NCBI GenBank assembly: GCA_038501195.1 | Contig: JBBPUQ010000004.1 | Location: 3,100,001 to 3,164,000, forward strand | Direction: 5' to 3' | Origin: Nemania diffusa | Lineage: Eukaryota; Ascomycota; Sordariomycetes; Xylariales; Xylariaceae | DNA: 64,000 bases | In this document: in pieces, positions 46,766 through 56,538 of the stretch | Numbering within the stretch: position 1 is the stretch's first letter | Layout: every line of letters starts with the position of its first letter | The notes under the pieces: model-generated | Database searches by the model: none | Seen by the model: the letters and a program-made list of their open reading frames with translations, nothing else | What the model was told of the DNA's origin: nothing | Position numbers and translations under genes: made by a program

Positions 46766-48355
46766 TTACTCCAACATGGAGGCCTGGTTCGTGTACAGGA
46801 CGTCGACGACGTTGCTGAGCTTCTCGATGGTCTGCAGGGCGGCGTCGTAGGACTCGTCGCGGTGGGTCTCGTCGAAGATGATGAGGCAGCCGGCGCCCTG
46901 GTCGAGGACGCCGATGATGACCTTGTCGAGGATCATCTGGGAGAGCTTGCGCTCGACCTGCTGCTTGTCGAGGCCGACCATGCGGGCGATGTGGTCGATC
47001 TCGACGCGGCTGAAGGGCTCGATGACCTTGATGAGGTTCTGCTCGAGCATGGCGTCGTAGAGGCGGCGCAGGTGGTTGCGGATGAAGGCGTCGGAGCCGA
47101 GCTCGTAGCGGTAGGCGGCGAGGGCGCGCTCGTACTCCTCGAGGGAGCGGTGGGAGTGGGCGCGGGCGATGGCCTTCATGGCCTCGAGGTTCTGGCCGGC
47201 GTAGCGCTGGGCCTGCTTGGAGGCCATGAGCGAGTTGACGTCGTCGGCGAGGTTGAGCATGATCTTGCAGAGCAGCATGTACTGCAGGGCGGCGGTGGCG
47301 CGCGGCGTGGCCTCCTGGGTGTGGTAGCCGTCGAGGGCCTCGATGAAGTACGAGTAGGCCGTGTTGAAGTCCTGGTCCATGGTGTGCAGCATGCCCGACT
47401 GCATGTCGAGGTTGGCCTGCAGCAGCGGCGGCGTGTAGACCGAGGCGGCGCTCGTGCGGGCGCTCGTCAGCGCGGCGCGCGCCTTGGAGATGTTGCCGAG
47501 CGCGTGGTACACCCGCGACTCGAGCAGCTGCACCTCGACGAGCACCAGCTTGTCGTCGAGCCGCTTGAGTTCCCGCAGCAGCCCGTTGATGAGGGTCAGC
47601 GCGTCGTAGTACGACTGCTTGGCCATGTACAGCGTCACCAGCCGCGTCTCGAGGTTCTGGCGGAGGAAGCTCCGTCGCTCCGAGGTCGCCCATTCTATAC
47701 ATGATTTCGTCACGGCGATCTGGATGTCGGTTGTGTTGGGGATGGCGTCGAAGAGGTCGAGAAGTTGGCGGACTGCGACGGACGGCGACGTTAAGTTAGG
47801 TTCGGTTACGAGGAGAAAAAGGGGCCAAGCGATGATGATATATACGAGAGACGACAGACGACAGACGAGATACGAGATACGAGATATCCGGTAATGAAAG
47901 AAAAAGTAGAGGAAGAAGCGTACCTAATTTGGCCGTTTTGGCCTTTGCAAAGTTGGAGAGCACATTCCTACTCGTTGTCACGAGCTGAACCAGCTCGTTT
48001 GGCTTCCTAAGAACAGACGAATGAACATGTCAGCGATGCAATCCGCAGACAGACGAGACACACAGACAGACACAGCCAGACGGACAGCTAGACCAGCCAC
48101 CACATACGGCCGGCCTCATATAGAAGAAGAGCGAGGTTGATTGAGTGGCTGATTGAGTGTTTCCCCGTATTCTTACTTTTCATCCCGATATAGCTCTCCC
48201 AGGCTGATCAAGGCCGTCTCGTATTCCTTGATGGCAGCTTCTGATGTGACGGAGGGGGGTTTGGAGATGATGGTTGTGTAGATAGCTTCAGCCTTGCGCG
48301 GGTCGGTGCTTGCTAGGGTCTGGGCCTCTTTCACAGAGGGTGTGTCTGCGGTCAT
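46766..48355 (-). CDS. RPN6: 26S proteasome regulatory subunit Rpn6 (PSMD11)
   Basis: Lid subunit of the 19S particle that clamps lid to core; works in nucleus and cytoplasm. Exons on the minus strand: 48355-48177, 48006-47924 and 47772-46766; 422 residues, the same length as human PSMD11. N-terminal TPR-like helical repeats (for example LYMAKQSYYDALTLINGLLR) lead to a C-terminal PCI domain from about residue 220, which includes YDAMLEQNLIKVIEPFSRVE and the winged-helix stretch HIARMVGLDKQQVERKLSQM. The C-terminal helix ends VLYTNQASMLE. Joins: RDEK|KPNELVQ and TAKL|VRQLLDLFD. Codon use is heavily C/G-ending, so antisense and alternative frames over exon 3 are open for 280-360 codons; these are shadows. 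Confidence 0.96.
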
Positions 48356-49343
48356 GTTGGACGAGGATTGGTATGGCTGAGAGATGCCCCGAGGGTTCGA
48401 CGGCTGGTGCAATGAGAGGCGGGGGTGTATTTCGTGGTTGTTCGTGGTATCGGTAGGTAATATCGTTGGTTATTGTTGATTTTGTCGAAAGCGAGCTCTT
48501 GAATAGGTACATTGGAACCCAGTATTATTCTGTAGGTACCGAATAGGCCTGCCTGTTTACGTATTGAGGTCAGTGCCTGCGCTTGCGCTTGCGCTTACTT
48601 ACAGGGGCTAGAGCTGCTAGGTATGAGGTAGTAGGTACCTAGGTACCAGTCCGTCGGGCGGCTGTCATTGGGTGCTGAGTATAGATGTGGGCTGCGGTCC
48701 ATCGAAATTCCGGGTCCATCCAATTATACTTAGTTCGCGTGCTACTGTCGAATTCGCATAATGTATCATCGTCCTAAGTACATTTAACATTGTCGCTCTG
48801 ATAACGACGGAATAAAAGTTAATTTTATATATATGCTTACTTGAAATACCATAAAAACAGCCTTTAGCTTTTAGGTGCTTAATTCTGTCCACAGATATGG
48901 TGCTGATGTACCCATTTGTACTAGAACATCAAACTGCGAATCATGAACTCAAGTCTTATACTACCTCGTCTTATATGCCAGGCTATAAGAGTTCTTGAGC
49001 TGAACCCTTCACATGTCACATCGACGTTAGCCATTCTTGTGTGAAATGCGAATGATGAGTTCTCTATCATGATACATAAGTAGTATTCCTAGGTAAGTTA
49101 CAGGGCTTATCAAACTGCAAATCGCCCTTTCATTCCGTAGACATCCCAGCCGCCGATATCTAACTAAAAGCAATGGCTACCCTACATGTGTATCTTCCTG
49201 ATATCTTAAGCTGGCCTATTCTATTCCTTCCGTGGATGCGATGTGCACGCCCTCTTCAATCTTGGCCGTCGGGGTCTATTCATACGCTGCGCTAATCATA
49301 CCCGGCTCAGTCCAAAAAACAAAAAAGCCTAGCTCGTACTCCT
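48356..49343. other. RPN6 promoter and pseudokinase 3' flank
   Basis: No gene. A CTTGCG repeat run at about 48575-48592 and a TAGGTACCTAGG cluster at about 48616-48645 are the only patterned elements. I did not find the yeast PACE proteasome-gene box. Confidence 0.55.
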
Positions 49344-51077
49344 TCAATTTGTACCCATGATATACGCCTGGCTGCTGCTATGCATGGGAGCAGCTTGCCA
49401 GTTGGGTCGTGTTGGCGAAGTCCGCATGTCCTGGAGCAGGTTGGCCCTCTCTCCGTCCGTGGTGCTGGTCGATCGGCTATGCAGGCTGATCCGCGAGCCG
49501 GGCCTCGAGGGCGCGCCAGGCTGCTTCTTCGTGGCGATATTGAAGCTCTCGCTCTGTCGGTGGATCTGGAGGTTCCCGAGCCGGGCATCTAGCTCCCCGT
49601 ACTGATGCACGCAGTGCGGCTCCTTGATGCCGCACTTCTCCGTGAGGATCTTGTACATAGCCTGCTCGACCTCCTGGGCCGTGGGCCGCTCCTGAGGCAG
49701 GACAGAGAGCATCTGCGTCACGACGTGCAGCATCGGTGCGACGCCCCGGAAGATGAGATCGTCCTTCTTGGCTGCGTCTTTGGCTAGCCCCGTCATCCAA
49801 GACTCGACCTGGCTGGGATTTTTGTGGTATGACGAGTCGAGGACCGCGCCTCCCCTGCCCGGGAGCTTGTGCTTTGCGGCGCGGTGCGAGGAGAACGCTC
49901 GCGGTGTCCGTTTCATTAGGAGACTAATTAGCTCCGATATCACGCAGCCTAGTGAGAAGACGTCGGCGGCCTGGGGGTCCAGGAGCGGGTTCGGCGTGTG
50001 GAGTACCGAGCTAGGGTTGCTGGTGTTGTCCCAGCCACCTCGGCTGATAGAGAACGTCGTGCTGTCTGACGATGTGGATGTCGCCGAGGACCGCTGCGCC
50101 ATGAGGGTTCTCCGGTGCGCGGCTGTAGAGGGTCGATACCACTGTTCCGGCGCAGCGAAATCGTAGGATTCTCGATCAAAGACTGCTTTTTCTGACACGC
50201 TCACAGATGTCTCGCCGCACAAGCGGGACATGTTGTTATAAAAGATGTAGTTATTTGAGCAAAATAGTATCGTTGACGGCTTGATGTTTCCGTGGGACCG
50301 ATTCCTCCGGTGTATATAACATAGCGTATCCGTTAGACAGTGGATCCAGTTCATCATTAGATGCCTTCGCTCTTGTTTCGGTAATGATTTCAACGGGCCC
50401 GCTGTTGTTGATACCAGTGATTTCAGGTTGTAGTCGCTCGAGTGCGTGAAGATAACATAAGCAGTCCCCTGATGGACGTAAGAGCCATAGTACGATGCTA
50501 AGTGGTCGCTCTGTATGTTCTTAGTGCTGTTAATCTCGTTCAAGATATTCTCCAACGTCATCATCCCAGGGTTCGTTCCGATAGGGAATCGACGCCTAGA
50601 GAATGTCTCATTAGGTCTGTTGGGGAGCCCGACCCTGTCGATCGGATTGTTGGTGGCTAGCCCTGGCCGTCTATCCACCACGACGGGTATCAAGTCGTCA
50701 TCTTGGTAGACTACATGCTGACCCTTGTCGATATAGTTGACGAGGTAATGGAACTGCCGGGCATAAAACTTTTTGGCGATTCTATCGTCTCTCACTGGGG
50801 TCAACGCCAGTCGCCCGACTTGATCAAGTGCGATGGGGAGATCGCCGTCATCCCAACTGTCGTCGATGATGCCGAAAATCTGGTCAGGTACTCCCAAGTC
50901 CGACAAGATTAGGAAGATGCGCTTCGCCTTTTCGATCCATTCCCAGTACGTGCCGTTGGTCAAGCCATCTCCGAAACCCAAGGGCTGGTCGAGCCGCTCG
51001 ACCTCTTCGGGGATAAGGTGTGAGCAGACGAACTGCCGCGTGACAGTGGCTTCGATGCGTGATGTGTCCCACCACAT
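49344..51077 (-). CDS. fungal kinase-like protein, probable pseudokinase
   Basis: Intronless, 577 residues. The N-terminal module (about residues 48-135: WIEKAKRIFLILSDLGVPDQ, then SWDDGDLPI) is a fungal-specific region that commonly precedes kinase domains. The kinase-like domain runs about 160-485. Where a kinase has HRDxKxxN, this protein has HGNIKPST at residues 262-269, so the catalytic Asp is Asn and the metal-binding Asn is Thr. No DFG is visible; the equivalent stretch is MSRLCG. Kept elements are APEQW (309-313), DVFSLGC (372-378) and the ERPT Arg (464). I see no glycine-rich loop or VAIK lysine. The fold is thus kinase but activity is unlikely; a scaffolding or signalling role is a guess. 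Start at ATG 51077; a GTG lies two codons upstream. Confidence 0.8.
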   Translation of the reverse strand: MWWDTSRIEATVTRQFVCSHLIPEEVERLDQPLGFGDGLTNGTYWEWIEKAKRIFLILSDLGVPDQIFGIIDDSWDDGDLPIALDQVGRLALTPVRDDRIAKKFYARQFHYLVNYIDKGQHVVYQDDDLIPVVVDRRPGLATNNPIDRVGLPNRPNETFSRRRFPIGTNPGMMTLENILNEINSTKNIQSDHLASYYGSYVHQGTAYVIFTHSSDYNLKSLVSTTAGPLKSLPKQERRHLMMNWIHCLTDTLCYIHRRNRSHGNIKPSTILFCSNNYIFYNNMSRLCGETSVSVSEKAVFDRESYDFAAPEQWYRPSTAAHRRTLMAQRSSATSTSSDSTTFSISRGGWDNTSNPSSVLHTPNPLLDPQAADVFSLGCVISELISLLMKRTPRAFSSHRAAKHKLPGRGGAVLDSSYHKNPSQVESWMTGLAKDAAKKDDLIFRGVAPMLHVVTQMLSVLPQERPTAQEVEQAMYKILTEKCGIKEPHCVHQYGELDARLGNLQIHRQSESFNIATKKQPGAPSRPGSRISLHSRSTSTTDGERANLLQDMRTSPTRPNWQAAPMHSSSQAYIMGTN

Positions 51078-54000
51078 AGTCACCTCCCACTCGACAAGAA
51101 AGGTAGCATTTCTCCCGGTATACTTCCGAGTAAGTGGGTTGGATGGGGACGAGCCAGCTCGCGATGTGATGCGATGTTATGTGATGCTATGTTATAGCAA
51201 CCTGGAGCCAGCGCACATACAGTGTTATATAAGACGCGGGATGTCCGAGGGAAAAGTAGTATCGGGTGTGCCTCGTCTTGTATGTGGCTCCCCAGGGAAT
51301 ATATCAGGTGAAACAGGCTGCTGCTGCTGATGTTACTGCGGCCTCCTGATGTGTGACGCTGTCAGCAGGAGAATGCAATGCAGAGACGCAGAGACACAGA
51401 GATATGCAGAGTCGAACCCAGAAGAGTCGAGGGAAGCTCTGCCCACTCTTTGGACGTCAAAGCCACGGGGACGTTATTATTCGCCCCCCGAAGACGTCCA
51501 CGTCCATTTTCGTGTACCTGGGTACGGCTAACGACGAAGTACCTGCCTACATGCCTACTTAGAGTACAGACGCGGGTACAGCAGGCCAGAGCAGTACGCA
51601 CAGAGATAATACCTGTACCTGTAGTACCTGGGCATACAGCACTCGAGGGCGTTTACGGACGCCATTGGCTGGGGCTCGGGCAATAGATAAGGAATTACAG
51701 AGACCCTGGCCCGCCGGTGAAGGCCCCGTCGAACCTTGGGACCGCCAACCACGCTATTATAGGGTGTGCGGGATGGATGCACGCGGATCACTAGGGAGGG
51801 GAGGCATACCGAGTCCTGTTTCGGTAAAGCATCGACGTTAAGGGTAAAAATAAACAAATACTTTTTAGAAAGATGGCATGATATCGTGTAGCGCCTTGAG
51901 CTGAGCGGGTTGAGGATCTGTGCAGAGTCTGTGGCTCCCATTTGATGGCTTGAGCGAGCTCAGCTGCTCTTGATTCGGGCCTTACACTTACAGTATGCGT
52001 ATTCTTTTTTTTCGCATAGCGACTTCCATCGGTACTTAAAAGCCCCTGCAGATGGGTACCTACCGTATTCTGTACAGTCAGTATCTACGTACACTACCTA
52101 CCCGGGTAGGTGCCGTACTGTGGTGTAAGTATAGGAGGTAGGTGCTGTACTGTAGGTAGATTAGGTAGGTGCACCACATGTGAGCGATGCGGCAGATGGC
52201 AGTGCATCAAGGTGAGGCGTGGGTGTGGATACGCGTGTGGGATGACTCGTCAAGCCCAGGAACGCTGACTAGGTAGGTACTCTGTAGACTAGGCTGCCCT
52301 TGTCATCCGTGGACCATCCATCCCCCACCCCCCACAACACCACCCGAGATGACGGTATCGTGGGGTTCAAACGCCTTGGTAAACCACGACAACTTACTTG
52401 GCTGCTTATGCGTATATGGCATTGATATATAAACTCACGGAATTAGTTGGCCGAAGAGGGGTTTACGGGGCTCTTCTTGCTTTTCTTCTTGTTTTCCCCC
52501 ATCTTTCTTCTTCTCCTTATTCCTGAAGGATCGTTGCTCGACGGATAGTTATCCAAAGATTGCAAATATTTTCTATGCGTCATATCTCTTTATCTCTCTC
52601 TATCTATCTAGATGAATAACGGCAACGGCAATAATTAGCGAGAACGAGCTAGTTTCAGTAGCGGACTGCTGCCGAATCCTAGGGAAGGGTTCGACAGTCA
52701 ACTAACTTGCTTCACTACCAACGCTAAGCATCCATTAAGCATCCATGGTGGGGAAGACATTTTCTGTACCACTCCTTACCTAAGGCACGTGTCTGAAAGG
52801 GGATCTAAACACAATGCCAAGATCGATAGATAGGCACTTGACATGATTGCCACGACAAACCGAAAATCCGCTTGTGATTTACAGTCCGAAGCCTGAGCAC
52901 TTGGCCGATGGTTCGCTCAATGCGGTCCGTTCCGCCACGGTGGAGAAAATAGTGACTGGCTACCTGTTGCGACAAGTGCTCGACGCTCGGAAGATGGCGA
53001 GACCCTGATAGGGCCGACTGAGACAAGCATCAGCGCATGTGAGCGTCTCGTTGCAGTACGCAGTATGCGGACGGCCGGTGCAGGTCGAGCAATTAGGAAA
53101 CGGGGGATCGATCTCTCTACAGTACGTGCGTGCGCGTGCCTAAGTAAGTATGCAAAAGCAAATGTATTATATTTCTGCGTGCGCAGGCAATCATTAGCAA
53201 GGGCTGGTTGTGTTGTATTCAATATATGAAAGCCAGCATTTCGTATAATGGCCAATAACCCGTCTTCTTTTAGTTGCCCTTGACACGGAGCTGTCGAATG
53301 ATATGAGAGAGCGGCTTGGAAATAACATAGCGTGACGCCCCAGCCATCGACTGACTGACTCAGCTGTATTCACTCATGAGGTCTAGGTGTGCCACCTACG
53401 CAGTACCTACTCTTTGGCAATGGCCAGTTGTCTTCAAATTGCATATCGTCCTCTCGTCGTATTGGGATACCACGCAGTACGCTGCATGGCTTGTTGGTTC
53501 TGTCGCGGGAGGCCGCCTCGGGGTTGAGTACCGAATTTGAACATTGGCCGCCACCTTAGCATGTTGTATTACTCCTTGTCTCCCAGAGTGACCTACCTTC
53601 CATTCACCCAACCGTCATTAAATCCTAACCGAGGATACCCAATACGGTCTCGGATATTCTGCCCATAAGTACTTACTATACCCAATCGTATATATCCCAC
53701 GGTTTCTCTAATGGCCGGTTGACCGACAGAGAGAGGTAAATCGGGAATAGGCTGGCAGCTGCCTACCTAGGTAGCTCGAACCCGGGGGAGAAAAGGGGGG
53801 TGTAGGTATGTAGTTACCTAGTTAGTTGCGGTGAAGAGAGTGAAGGGGGGCAAGCAATCTGTGTAGATGGTGTACTGTGTTGTAATAGAGAAGAATATAG
53901 AGATAAGTGCTTGATGTTGTACCGTTAGCAGTGCAACCCCAGAACAGCTGCAGTGTATCCCTATTGCATACTGGCGCATGTAACCGCAACGCGCTGCTGA

Positions 54001-54575
54001 TATGATAACGAGCCACTGAGACCCAGCCTTACCGGCGCACTTCAATAAATTACTGGCTACTGAGTGCTAAAAATAAGCATCCTGTTTTGTAGGAGGGGTA
54101 GAGAATGCGTAGGCAGAGTATCAAGTATAGGTAGCGAATTAATACGAGTTAGGTAGACGGGTGAGGCCCGTACCTCAGCTGCACGGTCGAACATCGACAT
54201 TTGGGTAATAATGCTGGGCATTTTGAATTGCAAACCTGGGTCGACGCTCGGAGCTGCCGGATGTGGCATTTTCAATGCGCATCTATCTTGAATTTGTCTG
54301 TACCCAGCACCAAACTGGGTTGGAGAAGGGACAGTGCATAGCCGCCCAATTCGCAGGTTGTAATATATACGAAACCTACACTGTAGATAGAGATTCCACG
54401 GGTCTGGTCTTGTAGCATGTAGGGCGCGGGTCTGCGGCTTATGTTGGATCATTGACATTGTCAGAGAATAGTACATATATACATTACAAGAAGGCGACCG
54501 CGTAGACGCCAGCATCTACGGAGTTTTGGTCTTAGCGGCCGGAGGCTCGTATGTGAGCCTGAACACCCCGTGTCA
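51078..54575. other. 3.5-kb gene-free stretch
   Basis: No supportable gene or RNA. It holds the pseudokinase promoter (left), a TAGGTA/TACCTA cluster at about 52054-52170, a pyrimidine-rich block at about 52470-52515, CTATCTAT repeats near 52590-52610, and further motif copies at 53760-53825. Confidence 0.55.
52054..52170. repeat. TAGGTA motif cluster with internal near-duplicate
   Basis: Contains TACCTACCCGGGTAGGT, an inverted repeat, and two near-copies of a GTAGGTGCYGTACTGT word about 45 bp apart, followed by TAGGTAGATTAGGTAGGT. Confidence 0.55.
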
Positions 54576-55721
54576 TCATATTAAACTCCCGTTCTTCTCG
54601 CTCGTCGCGGCGGCCTTGCGACCGACGAATGTCTTCATGCTCCGGTCTACGCCGGATAATTTACGTGCAATCTTTTGAAGCCCGACCGGTAGAACATTGT
54701 ACCAGTCAACCCAGCGGGCGTACAGGGGCATACTAATGTGGTCGCTTAACCCCAGGTCGATTGCCTTGATGACCTCTTTAGCGACCTCTATTGGCTCCAC
54801 AACGGGGGCGAGGAAGAAATTCGGGGTATAGACGCCGTTGAAAAGTGGCGTGCTGAGCTGACCTGGCGTGACTAGGATCGTCTTAATTTCAGGGTATTCC
54901 TGTAGCTCAGCCGCGAGCGACTTGTGCAAGGCTGTCACGCCGGCTTTCGCCGCTGCATAGTCTGATAATTGAGCGGCACCGAGCTGGCCGATCACACTCG
55001 ACATAGTGACGATGGTGCCGCCAGCATCGTTATTGATCATGCCAGGGAGGAAGGTCTTGACAGTGTAAAAGTGGGAGAGGAGGTTTGTCCTCAGACTCTT
55101 GTCGACTTCGTCGGCGTCCATATCGAGAAGCCTCTTGCCAATGACTATGGCGGCATTGTTAATCAGGACGGTCGGTGTTCCCAACTGTGCGCGCATGTAT
55201 TAGCATAGAGAACGTAGACTTTCCACCCCAAGAGCGGCGGAGGACAAGACACTTACATCGCGCTCAATATCTGCCGCGACACGGGCTATCTGCGCTTTAT
55301 CGGACACGTCGCATTGGTAATATGTGATGCCACGCGCCTCGGTGCTCTCGAGGGGATTGATATCGAGCACGGCGACGGTTGCGCCCCTCATTCCGTAGAC
55401 CTCTGCAATCAGCAGACCAAGCCCACTTGTGCCTCCCGTTATGACAATGACCTCCTCGCTCAAGTCTACTTCGCGATGTATACCATATGCGATCTTGTGG
55501 CTCATGACGTTTGCCATCCATAACAATGTCACGAATATCGCCCATGTTATACTAACGACCATGGGCCGCGTGTCCCATGCCTGGTGCTCGGCGCGAAAGC
55601 ATAGCGGGATAATCCATGCGACGAAAGGGTGGAGGAGGGTGACGTTGAGAACTTTGAGGAAGAGGTCGACAGATAGAGGCGCGAACCAAGAGTCGTGCAT
55701 TGCTGGTCTGGAACGATTCAT
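54576..55721 (-). CDS. membrane-associated short-chain dehydrogenase/reductase
   Basis: Classical SDR with an N-terminal membrane anchor, resembling fungal retinol dehydrogenase/DHRS- and 17-beta-HSD-like enzymes. Exons on the minus strand: 55721-55257 and 55184-54576; 357 residues. Two hydrophobic helices at about residues 20-42 and 52-70 precede the Rossmann domain. Cofactor motif TGGTSGLG is at residues 95-102. NNAA opens early in exon 2 (LINNAAIVIG), the active-site Ser is in TMSSVIGQLG, and the YxxxK pair is in SDYAAAKAGV. An acidic residue after beta-2 (VLDINP) points to NAD(H) preference. The intron is GT-AG with phase 0. ATG 55721 has a CACC context and was chosen, but the frame is open 91 codons further upstream. 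Substrate unknown; probably a lipid, retinoid-like or sterol-like alcohol at the ER or lipid droplet. Confidence 0.87.
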
Positions 55722-56538
55722 GGTGACGGTGGTGACGATGGTAGTGACAGACTTAGTTGTAGAATTCCAGCGTAGAGGTGACCAAGAATGACTGAATTGG
55801 CGTTGACCAGCAACAGCTTCAAGAGTATTAAAGGGTCGAACCGAAGTGAAGGATGAGAAAGGAGGGAGGTAGGCAGGTAGTCGGCGCGAGAGAAGAAGGA
55901 ACAGGAATTCGAATCCTCTTGGGTGTTTCTTGTGATGGACTGCTCCTGCTTGAAACCTTGAAACACGTTTACGCAGGGCTTTCTGTTTCATCACTGCACC
56001 ACTATTTTAGGGGGCGCTCCTACAGAGGCGCTACAGAGGGGTCGCTAAGTTGATAACTATGGGGTGCTAGAGGTCGCCTAAGCCAATCGGCTTGTGCCGA
56101 GAGAAACTGCAAGACGCTATCCACTGGTGACTGGGTACCTGGCAGCTCGTCTATCTCCCCAGCGATCTATTACAAAATTATTACGAGATAGAAATAGACG
56201 GACGCAGGCAAAGACACCGGAATGCCACGGTGTCTACATGAGGCTCAACAAGCAAATACCACTGTAGGGGACTACATATGTCCATTCATCTACTTACAAG
56301 TATGCATCCTTTGACTAAGTGACGACCGACGGCATCAGGACTAAAGCCTGATGGGCGAGCCAACGAAGCAATCTGCCTCCCCTCGAGATCATAGTAATTC
56401 ACACCAATCTCCCCAAACACCTATATTTCAATGCGTACATTTATTTTCCTTCTGGTATTCCATGTTTTCCCAGTCCTAGTAACGCCGTGCCAATGCAATC
56501 TCGAACAATTTGAGCGTTAAAATGTTGCCGACGACCCA
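55722..56538. other. intergenic between SDR and SOF1 genes
   Basis: Promoter of the SDR gene (left end, including an in-frame open stretch to 55994) and 3' flank of SOF1. No separate gene recognised. Confidence 0.55.

Noticed and set aside
46611..47702. 363-codon minus-strand frame rich in Arg, His and Pro, and a 280-codon plus-strand frame at 46862-47704
   Set aside because: Both overlap RPN6 exon 3 in other frames; low-complexity composition results from its G/C-ending codons.
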